DNA from: DASXRU01 sp034665305
GTDB taxonomy: Bacteria; Acidobacteriota; Blastocatellia; Pyrinomonadales; Pyrinomonadaceae
Length of the DNA: 64,000 bases
Assembly (NCBI GenBank): GCA_034665305.1
Contig: JAXDFZ010000001.1
Coordinates: 1 to 64,000, forward strand
Reading direction: 5' to 3'
Numbering within the stretch: the first letter of the stretch is position 1; every line of letters starts with the position of its first letter. The notes under the pieces are model-generated. The model had not been told where the DNA came from and did not search any database. It saw nothing but the letters and a program-made list of their open reading frames with translations. The position numbers and the translations under genes were made by a program. Shown piece by piece: positions 42,479 to 51,844 of the stretch.

Positions 42479-43441
42479 ATGAAACTTCGCGTCCTTTATC
42501 ACGGTCACTGTTTTGACGGCGTCGCGTCGGCGGCGACGTTCACGCGTTTTTACCACGAGTGCATCCAGCCCGAGTCTGAGGCGCAATATGCCGGTCTGTT
42601 ACATCGTCCGGAAAATCTTTTTGACGAACGTCTCCTGGACGGCGACGAAAATGCCATCGTTGACTTCAAGTATTCACCGTCGCCCAGGCTTACCTGGTGG
42701 TTCGATCATCACCAGTCCGCATTTCTGACACCCGCCGACGAAGCGCACTTTCGCGCCGACACTACCGGCAAAAAGTTTCTCGACGCCGCGCGCAAGTCGT
42801 GCACAGAGTTCATCGCCGCCGTGGCCTGTTCGCAATTCGGCTTCGACGATCAGCCCATCAAGTCCTTAGTCCACTGGGCGCACATCATCGACGGCGCGTT
42901 GTACGATTCCGCCGCGCAATGCGTGGAATTGAAAGAGCCGGCACTGCAGTTAATGCAGGTCATCGAGGCCGATCCCGATGACAGTTTTATCGAACAGACG
43001 ATACGGGCCCTGACCGTACAATCGCTTGATGAAGTGGCTACGAGCGCGGAAGTGCAGCGCCGCTTTCAACCCATCCGGGAACAGCATCTGCGGACGTTGG
43101 AAGTCGTTCGCGCGAAAGCCGTTCAGGCAAACGGCGTGGTCCAATTCGATCTGGTTGATGAAGGGTACGAAGGCTTCAACAAATTCATCCCCTACTACTT
43201 GTTTCCCGATGCTACTTACACCGTCGCCCTCACGCGCGGCACGCATCGCACAAAAATCTCCGTTGGCTCCAACCCGTGGAGTCCGACGCCGCGCACGCAC
43301 AACATTGCGACGATCTGCGAACGCTACGGCGGCGGGGGCCACGCGGTTGTGGGCGCCGTTTCCCTCGGACCTGACGAAGTTGAGAAGGGGCGGGCGGCCA
43401 TGCGCGAGATTGTGGCAGAGCTTTCGGGCCAGACCGGGTGA
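42479..43441 (+). CDS. DHH-family phosphoesterase-like protein
   Basis: 320 residues from the ATG at 42479 (the frame is open to 42338 across a repeat element). DHH signatures: LYHGHCFDGVASA near the start, WWFDHHQSAF (motif DHH, near 75-85) and the DHHA1-like late motif ICERYGGGGHAVVGAVS. DHH enzymes hydrolyse phosphodiesters or pyrophosphate such as pAp, cyclic dinucleotides or nanoRNAs. The exact substrate cannot be named. Cytoplasmic. Confidence 0.85.
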   Translation: MKLRVLYHGHCFDGVASAATFTRFYHECIQPESEAQYAGLLHRPENLFDERLLDGDENAIVDFKYSPSPRLTWWFDHHQSAFLTPADEAHFRADTTGKKFLDAARKSCTEFIAAVACSQFGFDDQPIKSLVHWAHIIDGALYDSAAQCVELKEPALQLMQVIEADPDDSFIEQTIRALTVQSLDEVATSAEVQRRFQPIREQHLRTLEVVRAKAVQANGVVQFDLVDEGYEGFNKFIPYYLFPDATYTVALTRGTHRTKISVGSNPWSPTPRTHNIATICERYGGGGHAVVGAVSLGPDEVEKGRAAMREIVAELSGQTG

Positions 43442-43479
43442 GCTTGGTTGTCGCAGTGAGCCGCTACTCTCCGGTTCAG

Positions 43480-43660
43480 TAACCCATCTCATTAGCACCT
43501 GACTTCAGTCAGGTGCCATAGGTCCGAAGAGGATCTCAAAACCGTTTTAACGGTTTAAGGAGAAACCGTTTGAAACGGTTAGGCCCTCATAACCATCGAT
43601 TGATCACCGCACTAAAGTGCGATGCTAGTGAGACGTTCAAGGTGAGCACTCTAAGACTGG
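43480..43660. repeat. Palindromic words AACCGTTTTAACGGTT and CACCTGACTTCAGTCAGGTG
   Basis: CACCTGACTTCAGTCAGGTG (43496-43515) is a perfect 20-base palindrome. AAACCGTTTTAACGGTTT and AACCGTTTGAAACGGTT follow as inverted words around AAGGAG, and GATTGATCACCGCACTAAAGTGCGATG is a third small hairpin. No gene was recognised in the 258 bases before the lipoprotein gene. Confidence 0.65.
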
Positions 43661-43699
43661 AACAATCACACGTCTTTCGGAGTCTAACAACATATCCGC

Positions 43700-44548
43700 A
43701 TGAAGACTGTTTCTATTGTGTTTGTGTGCCTGATTGGAGTTGGCCTCGTCGCCTGTTCCACCAGTCGCGGCGATAACGTTGTAGTCCCGCCGGTTCTCCC
43801 AATCTCCGGTAAGCCTTCTGAAGCTCCTCGCAATTCAATTCCGCTAATCCATGTGTTCGTGGCCCTCTGTGACAACGTAAACCAGGGCATCGTTCCGGTC
43901 TCCGCGTCACTCGGGAATGGCGACAATCCCGCCACGAATCTTTACTGGGGAGCAGCTTTCGGTGTGAAGACGTTTTTCAGTAAGAGTAAGGATTGGCAGC
44001 TCTTGTCGGCAACGCCGAATCCGCAAGCCGCGATCCTGGAAAGGCTGGTCTTCAAGCACCGAACGCGCGAAGTGGTTTTGGTTGCCGACGCGTATCGAGG
44101 CAAGGAAATCAAAAGCGCGACGCTCGACTTCCTCGGCGCAGCCGCCGGTCAACCCGGCGAGCAAATCAATCTCGGCGGCCAAAAACCACTAAATCTGAAT
44201 CTTCGTGGCAGCGCCGACTTGGTTGTCTACATCGGTCACGATGGCCTGATGGACTTCACGCTAAATTCAACCCCGACTCAGGAAGATCAACGTCAGCGCA
44301 AAGCAATCATTCTGGCGTGCGCCAGCAAGCAGTACTTCTCAGAATCCCTGAAGCGCACCGGGGCCTCACCTCTGCTATGGACCACCAACCTGATGGCGCC
44401 TGAAGCTTACGTGCTGTCCGCCGCAATCGATGGCTGGATCAAGGATGAAAGCGATGAGGAGATTCGTTTGCGCGCAGCGAAGGCTTATCACAGTTATCAG
44501 CATTGCGGGTTGAAGAGTGCGAACAATCTCTTTGCCACGGGCTGGTAG
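43700..44548 (+). CDS. Predicted lipoprotein of unknown function
   Basis: 282 residues. The N-terminus MKTVSIVFVCLIGVGLVACS has a lipobox (LVAC), so the mature protein would be lipid-anchored at Cys19. The rest is an alpha/beta domain (PLIHVFVALCDNVNQGIVPV, NPATNLYWGAAFG, LVVYIGHDGLMDF, ACASKQYF) with several Cys. I do not recognise the family. It is a stand-alone gene between two palindromic regions. Confidence 0.75.
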   Translation: MKTVSIVFVCLIGVGLVACSTSRGDNVVVPPVLPISGKPSEAPRNSIPLIHVFVALCDNVNQGIVPVSASLGNGDNPATNLYWGAAFGVKTFFSKSKDWQLLSATPNPQAAILERLVFKHRTREVVLVADAYRGKEIKSATLDFLGAAAGQPGEQINLGGQKPLNLNLRGSADLVVYIGHDGLMDFTLNSTPTQEDQRQRKAIILACASKQYFSESLKRTGASPLLWTTNLMAPEAYVLSAAIDGWIKDESDEEIRLRAAKAYHSYQHCGLKSANNLFATGW

Positions 44549-44960
44549 GGGTTAGAGTTGGTCAACGGGCCAGCCCTTATTTCCATAGAGCCTTCTAATA
44601 GAATCCCAGCGATCAACGTGCGATCGACGGTCAACCAGTTGGCGAAGCCAACGGCATATCCGTAGCCCACAGCGCAAGCTGTGGGTAAATCGCCCTGGAG
44701 CAAAATAGAGCCCCTGCGGGGCGGCATAAACCACGACGAAGGTTAGGTATTATGTCGCTCGCTTCGCGAGCTTGGGTTCAATCGCGGGCGTAATCCCACA
44801 GCTGGCGCCGTGGGCTACGGATATGGCCGCCCGCTTTGCGGGCTGCAACCTTCGCGCACGCGTGCGTTCATGAGATTCTCGAGCTTGCCGTTGCGCTCTT
44901 CGTAATTCCTGTCATAGACTCGCCGCGCTCTTTCTTCTATTCCCGCCGGTCACGGTTTCG
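44549..44960. repeat. Gene-free stretch with palindromic element GTAGCCCACAGC type
   Basis: ACGGCATATCCGTAGCCCACAGCGCAAGCTGTGGG at 44651 is complemented around CCCACAGCTGGCGCCGTGGGCTACGGATATG ending at 44825. In between are short GC-rich words (CCCCTGCGGGGCGG, CGCTCGCTTCGCGAGC). No gene was recognised. It likely also holds the promoter of the purine permease. Confidence 0.8.
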
Positions 44961-46256
44961 ATGAACGCGAGCGCTAACTCCAAACCGAATATCCGCACGG
45001 AGGCCGTCGCCGGCATTACGACCTTTTTCACGATGGTCTACATCGTGATCGTGAATCCGCAGATACTGTCCACTGCAGGTACCGGGATGGCTTTCAGCGG
45101 CGTGCTGACGGCCACGGTTCTGATTTGCTTTACGATGACGCTGTTGATGGGCGTGTACGCGAAGCTGCCGTTTGCGGTCGCGCCGGGCATGGGCATCAAC
45201 GCGTTTTTTACTTTTACGATCATCCTGGGCCAGCGCGTTCCGTGGCCGGTGGCGCTGGGAATTATCTTCTGGGCCGGCGTGTTGTTCCTGCTGGTATCAG
45301 TCACTCCGGTTCGCGAGACGATTGCGCGCGCCATTCCTAAAGAGTTGCGCATCGCAACCGCCGCGGGGATCGGCATCTTCCTGACGTTTATCGGATTGAA
45401 AAACGCGGGGTTCATCGTGGCCGATCCGGTTACCTTCGTGAAACTGGGCCACCTGGGCATGCCGGCCCTGCTCACGATTCTTGGTGTTGGCATCGCGATC
45501 TTTCTGATGTCACGGAAGAGTCCCTTTGCTTTTCTGGCTGCGATTATCCTGGTCACGGTAATCGCGTGGGCGCGCGGGATGGTAACTACGCCACCGGCGC
45601 TTTTGGCGATGCCGGATTTCAAAAGCGTCTTTCTTAAGTTGGACATTCTTGGCGCGCTGAAACTGTCCCTGTTGCCGGCTATGATCGCAATCCTGTTCAC
45701 CGATCTTTTCGATTCGATCTCGACGTTCATCGGCGTGGCCCACGCAACCAATCTACTTGATGAAAATGGCCATCCACGCAATCTGCGCCAGGGTCTGATC
45801 GTGGATGCGGTGGCGACGTTGGGAGCAGGATTAGCTGGCACGTCTTCCGGCACTGCATATATCGAAAGCGCCGCGGGTATCGACATGGGTGGTCGCACCG
45901 GTTTGACGTCAGTCTTCACCGCACTTTGTTTTCTGCCCTGTTTCTTCCTGGCTCCGCTCGTGGGTATGGTCCCTGCTTATGCCACGGCAGCGGTACTGAT
46001 TCTGGTCGGCGCGTCGATGTTCAAGAGCGTCGGCCAGATTTCGTTCTCCAAAATCGAAGAGGGCGTGCCGGCGTTTCTGACCCTGATTTTGATTCCGCTG
46101 ACGTTCTCAATTACGCAGGGCATCCTCTGGGGCTTCATTTCTCATGTTGGGCTTTACCTGATAGTCGGCCGCCGCAAAGACATTCATCCGGTGATGTATG
46201 TATTGTCGTTACTCTCTATTTGCTTGCTGGTGATGGAGCGCGTAAGGTTCTCTTAA
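44961..46256 (+). CDS. NCS2-family guanine/hypoxanthine permease
   Basis: 431 residues with about 12 membrane segments. It has the AzgA-like signatures EAVAGITTFFTMVYIVIVNP at the start, FAVAPGMGINAFFTF near 75-90, ILFTDLFDSISTFIGVA near 230 and GTSSGTAYIESAAG near 275-290. The family imports purine bases by proton symport. It begins the purine cluster, with the xanthine dehydrogenase operon about 1.3 kb downstream. Confidence 0.94.
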   Translation: MNASANSKPNIRTEAVAGITTFFTMVYIVIVNPQILSTAGTGMAFSGVLTATVLICFTMTLLMGVYAKLPFAVAPGMGINAFFTFTIILGQRVPWPVALGIIFWAGVLFLLVSVTPVRETIARAIPKELRIATAAGIGIFLTFIGLKNAGFIVADPVTFVKLGHLGMPALLTILGVGIAIFLMSRKSPFAFLAAIILVTVIAWARGMVTTPPALLAMPDFKSVFLKLDILGALKLSLLPAMIAILFTDLFDSISTFIGVAHATNLLDENGHPRNLRQGLIVDAVATLGAGLAGTSSGTAYIESAAGIDMGGRTGLTSVFTALCFLPCFFLAPLVGMVPAYATAAVLILVGASMFKSVGQISFSKIEEGVPAFLTLILIPLTFSITQGILWGFISHVGLYLIVGRRKDIHPVMYVLSLLSICLLVMERVRFS

Positions 46257-46303
46257 CTCCGGGGCGAACCGAACCCAGTTTTCCTGATCCACTTGATTCT
46301 GAA

Positions 46304-47449
46304 ATGCCCGTCAACATCATTCATGAGTATCCGGGTGGTAATCACCTGCGCCGTTTTTTATCCAAGCTCGCACGTCTGGTCGGAGCTTTGTTGGTTCTTT
46401 GCAGTCTGATCACTTTTATTCCGTTGCTACTGATCATGGCGGCAGCGATTTGGTCAGCGGTTGACGGAACGGAACTAAAACTTGAGAGCCAGGACCTGCC
46501 GTTTTTTGCCGGTGCGACGATACTCACGATCGTGTTCTTCTTTGTGGGCCGACGGCTCATGCGCGGTCGCCGGCAACTCGTCCTTTTCCTGCGTCGCTTT
46601 GGCTTTGTCGGCGCTACTGAGGCCCTGACGTTTGCTTTGGCAACGGCCATCGGTTCGTCCTGGCGTCTGGTGACGCTGGATGATCACCAGATTGCGCCGG
46701 TAGGCGCCGGCAAGAAAATTCGCTGGACGTCAGTCATTGTTGGTCTGTTTGCCGGCTCGCTGGCCGTCGCGGCTGTGTTCTGGTTGTTCAACAAGGGCCT
46801 CGATGGTGCGATAAAAAGCGGTTTTGATCAGGCCGGGCGCTCGAACAATATTGTGGCTTCGATAATCGGAGGAATTTTCCTGGCCCTGATTCTGGCGCTG
46901 GTGCTGGTAATGGTGGTCATTATCCCCGCGGTTTTTTTGGCGGTGATATCGATTTTTTCGTTCGGTAGTTATCTTTCGGTGCGCCGGGCCGAACGATCAA
47001 AAACAGCACAAGTCGCAAGCTTGCAGACGATCGATCCCATGGCCCGCAAGGTTGTCAGCCGTACTCGGCGAGTGCTTAGTCCCAGATTGATCGTTGTCCG
47101 TGTGGCAGGCACAGTTTGGCAGGAAACGGTGCGCCGCCTGGCGCTGGTTAGTGCTGCCATAGTTATCGATGTTTCGGAACCGACGCCAAATCTGCTTTGG
47201 GAGATTGAGACACTAAAACCGGATTTGCGGCCGCGCTGGATTCTGGTCGCTGAGCAACAACACCTGAACGGTTTCGCAACCATGATGGGACAAAATCTGA
47301 CGGTGAACCGGCGCTTGTTTGAGCTGCTAGATGGCGAGGAGATACTGGTTTATTCAATCGATCGTGAAGGTAAGAAGCGGTTCGCGCGGGCGCTGCGAGG
47401 GAAACTCGAAGGAATGTCTTTCCGTTCCGCACCGGCGCTGCGCGCTTAA
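46304..47449 (+). CDS. Integral membrane protein of unknown function
   Basis: 381 residues from ATG at 46304; the frame stays open upstream only because it overlaps the permease gene in another frame. Two helices near the start (LLVLCSLITFIPLLLIM, ATILTIVFFFVGRRLM) and two near residue 145-230 (IVGLFAGSLAVAAVFWLF, IFLALILALVLVMVVIIPAVFL) flank soluble parts. The end (VIDVSEPTPNLLWEIETLK) resembles conserved tails of DUF-type sensor proteins. The family was not recognised. Same strand as the purine genes. Confidence 0.65.
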   Translation: MPVNIIHEYPGGNHLRRFLSKLARLVGALLVLCSLITFIPLLLIMAAAIWSAVDGTELKLESQDLPFFAGATILTIVFFFVGRRLMRGRRQLVLFLRRFGFVGATEALTFALATAIGSSWRLVTLDDHQIAPVGAGKKIRWTSVIVGLFAGSLAVAAVFWLFNKGLDGAIKSGFDQAGRSNNIVASIIGGIFLALILALVLVMVVIIPAVFLAVISIFSFGSYLSVRRAERSKTAQVASLQTIDPMARKVVSRTRRVLSPRLIVVRVAGTVWQETVRRLALVSAAIVIDVSEPTPNLLWEIETLKPDLRPRWILVAEQQHLNGFATMMGQNLTVNRRLFELLDGEEILVYSIDREGKKRFARALRGKLEGMSFRSAPALRA

Positions 47450-47515
47450 TCTAGTTGACTCAGACGGCGCCAGCGCATAAGTTCCCAGTTCGGATATCAC
47501 TACCAGTCACACCGA

Positions 47516-49768
47516 ATGAGCGCAAACACGTCACCACAAATCATCGGCAAATCGTTTCCCCGCAAGGAAGGCCGCCGGAAAGTTACCGGCCAGGCGCAGT
47601 ATGTCGACGACCTGACTTTTCCCGGCATGCTTTACGGCACGACGGTGCGCAGCACTGCTCCCCGGGGCCGTATTAAAAACATTTCCTTTGAGGCCGGCAT
47701 TCCCTGGGACGAATTTACAATCGTCACCGCTAAAGACATTCGTGACAACGGTGGCGAGAACTACGTGGCTTTGATTCTGAATGATCAGCCTTACCTTGCC
47801 GAAGAAGTGTTCAATCATCCCGAAGAAGCCATCGTTCTCCTGGCCCATCCCGACAGATACTTGCTGGAAGAAGCGCGCCGTCACGTGCGCATTGAGATCG
47901 AGGAGCTGCCGGCGATTCTCAATCTGGCAGACTCAGTCGACAAGAAAGAAATCATCTGGGGCGAAGACAACGTCTTCAAAACATTTCTGGTGGATAAGGG
48001 AAATGTTGATGAAGTGTGGAACAACGCCGACCACGTGATCGAAGGCGAATATTTCACCGGCGCGCAGGAGCAACTCTACATTGAGAACAACGGCGCGATC
48101 GCCATGGCCAACGCCGCAGATGGCGTGACGGTTTGGGGCTCCATGCAGTGCCCCTATTACGTGCATAAAGCGTTGCTGAAACTCTTCAATCTGCCGGAAG
48201 ACAAGATTCGCGTGATTCAAACTGAGACTGGCGGCGGATTTGGCGGCAAGGAAGAATACCCGTCGATGATTGCCGGGCATGCCGCATTGCTGGCTTTGAA
48301 GTCGGGAAAGCCGGTCAAGATCATTTACGACCGCGCCGAAGACATGGTCGTTACCACGAAGCGCCATCCGTCGCGCACGCGGCATAAAACAGCGATTACT
48401 AAAGAAGGAAAACTGCTGGCCATGGAAATTGATTTCGTGGTCGACGGCGGCGCGTACTGCACTTTGTCTCCAGTCGTATTATCGCGCGGCACAATTCACG
48501 CCGCCGGTCCGTATCTCTGTCCCAACGTGCGCATACGCAGTCGCGCCGTCGCCACCAACATGCCGCCGCACGGCGCCTTCAGGGGCTTTGGCGCGCCGCA
48601 AAGTATCTTTGCGCTCGAGCGCCATCTCGACAAAGTTGCCAGAGAGTTGGGATTGACTGCGGAAGAGTTTCGCCGGCGCAATTTCATTCACGAAGGAGAG
48701 ATGACGGCCACCAGTCAGGTGATTCACGAAAAGGTGGACATGGACGGTTTGTTGAATCGGGCTTTCGAACTCAGCGATTATCACGCCAAGCAGGAACGAT
48801 TCGCCCGCGAGAACCCTTCGTCGCCAATCAAGAAGGGCATCGGCTTCGCTTCCTTCATGCACGGCGCGGGTTTTACCGGTTCGGGCGAGGTCTACCTGCA
48901 ATCGGTCGTGGGTGCGGAAGCGACGAAAGAGGGCCGCGTACAAATTCTGGCGGCCAGCACCGAGATTGGTCAGGGTACAAACACGATCTTTTCGCAAATC
49001 GCGTCGGAAGCGTTGGGGATCGACTACGATTTGGTCGAAGTCATCCAACCGGACACCAGCCACGTCCCCAACAGCGGGCCTACAGTCGCTTCGCGAACAG
49101 TGATGATCGTCGGCAAGTTAGTTGAGTCAGCTGTGCTGGGTTTAAGACAAACGCTAATCGCCGGTGGCTTCTTGCAAGAGAACTATTCCTCGGAAGAATT
49201 TCAAAAAGCATGTGCGGCTTACATCGAAAAGTTCGGACCGTTGAAATCTTCTACCAAGTATCAGCCGCCGCCGGGCATTCGTTGGGATGATGACAAATAT
49301 CAAGGTGACGCGTACGGCGCTTTCGCTTGGGCAGTCTATGTGGCGGAAGTAAGTGTGGACCTGCTGACCTATGAAGCGCACGTGGATGATTTCGTGGCGT
49401 TGCAGGAAGTTGGCAAAGTCATTAATCCGATTTTGGCGGCGGGCCAAATCGAAGGCGGCGTGGCGCAGGCAATCGGCTACACACTTTTCGAAAATGTTGT
49501 CTGGCAAAATGGACGCATGGCGAATGGCCAGATGACGAATTACATTATGCCGACGGCTGCGGACGTGCCGCCGATTCGCGTTTTCTTTGAGGAGAATCCG
49601 TACGCGTATGGACCGGCGGGCGCGAAAGGGATTGGCGAGTTGCCGATGGACGGCGGCGGGCCGGCGATTCTGAATGCCATAGAGAATGCGACGGGCGTCA
49701 GTTTCAACCACATTCCCCTCATGCCCGAAGCATTGATGGTAGAACTGGAAACTCGCGATACGGTTTAG
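47516..49768 (+). CDS. Xanthine dehydrogenase molybdenum-binding subunit
   Basis: 750 residues. The Mo-cofactor motifs of the xanthine oxidase family are clear: GGGFGGKEEYPSM near 240, MPPHGAFRGFGAPQ near 345-360, FTGSGEVYLQSV with TEIGQGTNTIFSQIA near 450-490, and the active-site GAKGIGELPMDGGGPA with catalytic Glu near 715. Context with the 2Fe-2S and FAD subunits, a purine permease, allantoinase and allantoicase supports xanthine (to urate) rather than an aldehyde or nicotinate as substrate. Cytoplasmic. Confidence 0.93.
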   Translation: MSANTSPQIIGKSFPRKEGRRKVTGQAQYVDDLTFPGMLYGTTVRSTAPRGRIKNISFEAGIPWDEFTIVTAKDIRDNGGENYVALILNDQPYLAEEVFNHPEEAIVLLAHPDRYLLEEARRHVRIEIEELPAILNLADSVDKKEIIWGEDNVFKTFLVDKGNVDEVWNNADHVIEGEYFTGAQEQLYIENNGAIAMANAADGVTVWGSMQCPYYVHKALLKLFNLPEDKIRVIQTETGGGFGGKEEYPSMIAGHAALLALKSGKPVKIIYDRAEDMVVTTKRHPSRTRHKTAITKEGKLLAMEIDFVVDGGAYCTLSPVVLSRGTIHAAGPYLCPNVRIRSRAVATNMPPHGAFRGFGAPQSIFALERHLDKVARELGLTAEEFRRRNFIHEGEMTATSQVIHEKVDMDGLLNRAFELSDYHAKQERFARENPSSPIKKGIGFASFMHGAGFTGSGEVYLQSVVGAEATKEGRVQILAASTEIGQGTNTIFSQIASEALGIDYDLVEVIQPDTSHVPNSGPTVASRTVMIVGKLVESAVLGLRQTLIAGGFLQENYSSEEFQKACAAYIEKFGPLKSSTKYQPPPGIRWDDDKYQGDAYGAFAWAVYVAEVSVDLLTYEAHVDDFVALQEVGKVINPILAAGQIEGGVAQAIGYTLFENVVWQNGRMANGQMTNYIMPTAADVPPIRVFFEENPYAYGPAGAKGIGELPMDGGGPAILNAIENATGVSFNHIPLMPEALMVELETRDTV

Positions 49769-49823
49769 CGTTGGGCTACTGCCCAACGAAGCGGGCGTAG
49801 CGCCGCGCTTCTAAACGATCATT

Positions 49824-50294
49824 ATGGATAACGGAAAAATAGAGATTCGTTGTCACGTGAATGAAGACGAGCGGACCCTTCAAGCTTATCCGATGGAGCG
49901 CCTGCTCGACGTGCTGCGCGAGCAATTGCACCTGACCGGAACCAAGGAAGGTTGCGGCGAGGGCGAGTGCGGCGCGTGTTCGGTGATGCTGAACGGGCGC
50001 ATCGCCAACAGTTGCCTGGTGCCGGTGACGCAAGCTGCGGGCGCTGAAATCAAAACTATCGAAGGCGTCGCGAATGGCGATCAACTACACGCGGTGCAGC
50101 AGGCGTTCATCGAATGCGGCGGCGCTCAGTGCGGCATCTGCACGCCCGGCATGGTGCTGGCGGCGGTGGATCTGCTTTCACGCAATCCGAATCCGGACGA
50201 AGCCGAGATTCGCACCGGCCTCGCCGGGAACCTTTGCCGTTGTACCGGCTATATGAAGATTTTCGAATCGGTAGTGCGGGCCTGCCGGAAATAA
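49824..50294 (+). CDS. Xanthine dehydrogenase 2Fe-2S subunit
   Basis: 156 residues with both cluster sites. The plant-ferredoxin type has Cys44, 49, 52 and 64 (GCGEGECGACS). The second domain has Cys103, 106, 138 and 140 (CGICTPGMV, LCRCTGY). It passes electrons from molybdenum to the FAD subunit. It follows the large subunit by 55 bases and precedes a nucleotidyltransferase that separates it from the FAD gene. Confidence 0.96.
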   Translation: MDNGKIEIRCHVNEDERTLQAYPMERLLDVLREQLHLTGTKEGCGEGECGACSVMLNGRIANSCLVPVTQAAGAEIKTIEGVANGDQLHAVQQAFIECGGAQCGICTPGMVLAAVDLLSRNPNPDEAEIRTGLAGNLCRCTGYMKIFESVVRACRK

Positions 50295-50305
50295 AACAGC
50301 AGCCT

Positions 50306-50779
50306 ATGTTGGATATCACTGAGGAGTTGCGTGATTTAGTCGAGATGCTGAATGAATGGCAGATCGATTATGCGCTCTGTGGCGGTATGGCCATGGCGGT
50401 CCACGATCGAGCACGAATGACGATCGACATCGACATGCTAATTCAGTCAGAGTCTCTGGAAAGAGTGATCGCACTGGCGGGCGAGTTGGATTACAACATT
50501 CGCGGCCTGGACATGACTTTTGCCAATGGCGCTGTTGAAATCCGCCGCGTCTCGAAGATCGATACAGACGCGGGCGACTTACTTTCTCTGGACTTGCTTT
50601 TGGTTACTCCTGAAACTCGCATGGCGTGGGATACCCGCATGAGGCTCGAATGGGAGGGTGGAATGCTGTCGGTAGTTTCGCGGGCGGGCTTGATCGCTCT
50701 GAAACAACTCCGGATGAGCGGCAAGGATTTGGACGATATCAAAGCGTTGCAGGAGGACGAAGGCAATGCCTCAGGCTGA
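50306..50779 (+). CDS. AbiEii/DUF6036-type nucleotidyltransferase-like protein
   Basis: 157 residues from ATG at 50306, 11 bases after the stop of the 2Fe-2S gene. CGGMAMAVHDR at 25-35 and TIDIDMLIQ at 39-47 give the GG...DxD arrangement (D41, D43) of minimal nucleotidyltransferases such as AbiEii toxins and Mnt-like enzymes. The end (GLIALKQLRMSGKDLDDIKAL) also fits that group, whose members modify tRNA or partner proteins. It overlaps the next small gene by 14 bases. Its place inside a xanthine dehydrogenase operon is unusual. Confidence 0.82.
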   Translation: MLDITEELRDLVEMLNEWQIDYALCGGMAMAVHDRARMTIDIDMLIQSESLERVIALAGELDYNIRGLDMTFANGAVEIRRVSKIDTDAGDLLSLDLLLVTPETRMAWDTRMRLEWEGGMLSVVSRAGLIALKQLRMSGKDLDDIKALQEDEGNASG

Positions 50780-50942
50780 CATGTCCCCAGCAGCTATTAC
50801 AACAAGGTTAAGGCGCGTGTCGCAACTTCGTCGTCTTGGTCTATCGCTCCGGAAGGCAAAACCCAAAACTGAGAGCGACAGAGTCGAAGGACGTCGCATG
50901 GACGGCAGGCCGCCGGCGAAACAGAACCAGAGCAGTAAATGA
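50766..50942 (+). CDS. Small basic protein coupled to the nucleotidyltransferase
   Basis: 58 residues, with AGGAGG 9 bases before ATG. It overlaps the nucleotidyltransferase at its start and its stop codon overlaps the ATG of the FAD subunit (ATGA), strong evidence it is a translated part of the operon. The sequence is basic and probably helical near the start (ITTRLRRVSQLRRLGLSL), then hydrophilic. No family was recognised. The pairing of a minimal nucleotidyltransferase with a tiny partner resembles toxin-antitoxin or modifier-target pairs; which applies is unknown. Confidence 0.75.
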   Translation: MPQADMSPAAITTRLRRVSQLRRLGLSLRKAKPKTESDRVEGRRMDGRPPAKQNQSSK

Positions 50943-51814
50943 GAGCTTACATCCCATCTTATAAAATGATCTCGCCCGCTTCGCTGGACGATGTCTTAGG
51001 CTTGCTCGCTAAGGAGCCCGGAGTTTGGAAACCTTTCGCTGGCGGCACTGACCTCATGGTGCTGCTCGAGTCAGGGAAGCTTCCGCATAAGAACTATCTC
51101 AACATTTGGGATCTCGCGGAGCTCCGCGGGATAAATGTGACAACTGAGCACGTGACGCTGGGCGCGTTGACGACTTACACGGAAGTACAGGCGGATCCGA
51201 TCCTACGCCAGGAGTTTCCCATGCTTTGCCAGGCGGCGAGCGAAACTGGAGGCCTTGCGATTCAGAATCGCGGCACCGTCGGCGGCAACATAGTGAACGC
51301 CTCACCCGCAGCAGATTCGCCGCCGGCGCTGCTCGCATATGATGCCGAGATCGAACTGGTCTCTTTGCAAGGTTCGCGCTGGATTCCTTATCGTGAATTC
51401 CACAGCGATTACAAGCAGATGGATCTGCGCGCCGGCGAGTTGCTGCGCGGCGTACGTTTGCAACGCGCGACGGCGCATTTAACGCACTACTATCGCAAAG
51501 TCGGCACTCGCAAAGCGCAGGCAATTTCGAAAGTCTGCTTTGCCGGCGTCGGCAACGTTAGGGAAGGGAAGTTTGCCGACGTCAGGATCGCGCTGGGTAG
51601 CGTGGCGCCGATCCCACTTCGTTGCTTGAAGACCGAAGGCGTGATAAATGGACTCCCGGCCGATACTGCGGCAGCCGCCCACGCCAGGGAGCAGTTGGCG
51701 AGTGAAATTACGCCCATAGCTGATATTCGTTCGACAGCCGATTATCGGCTGCGGGTCGCTCTGAACCTGCTCCAGGACTTTTTAGTTAAGATACAAAACG
51801 CGGTATCTACTTAG
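50939..51814 (+). CDS. Xanthine dehydrogenase FAD-binding subunit
   Basis: 291 residues of the CoxM/XdhB type. FAD motifs are PFAGGTDLMVLLE near 33-45 and AIQNRGTVGGNIVNASPAAD near 100-120, followed by the C-terminal CO dehydrogenase flavoprotein domain. It takes electrons from the Fe-S subunit to NAD or another acceptor. Its ATG overlaps the stop of the upstream 58-residue gene, so translation is coupled. Confidence 0.95.
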   Translation: MRAYIPSYKMISPASLDDVLGLLAKEPGVWKPFAGGTDLMVLLESGKLPHKNYLNIWDLAELRGINVTTEHVTLGALTTYTEVQADPILRQEFPMLCQAASETGGLAIQNRGTVGGNIVNASPAADSPPALLAYDAEIELVSLQGSRWIPYREFHSDYKQMDLRAGELLRGVRLQRATAHLTHYYRKVGTRKAQAISKVCFAGVGNVREGKFADVRIALGSVAPIPLRCLKTEGVINGLPADTAAAAHAREQLASEITPIADIRSTADYRLRVALNLLQDFLVKIQNAVST

Positions 51815-51844
51815 TAAAGCCAACAGAGGGTTGTTCGTTTGCTG

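Noticed and set aside
45926..46303. N-terminal extension of the membrane protein at 46304
   Set aside because: It lies wholly inside the permease coding sequence in another frame and does not resemble protein.
50114..50305. N-terminal extension of the AbiEii-like nucleotidyltransferase
   Set aside because: It overlaps the 2Fe-2S subunit gene in another frame; ATG 50306 begins the recognised domain.
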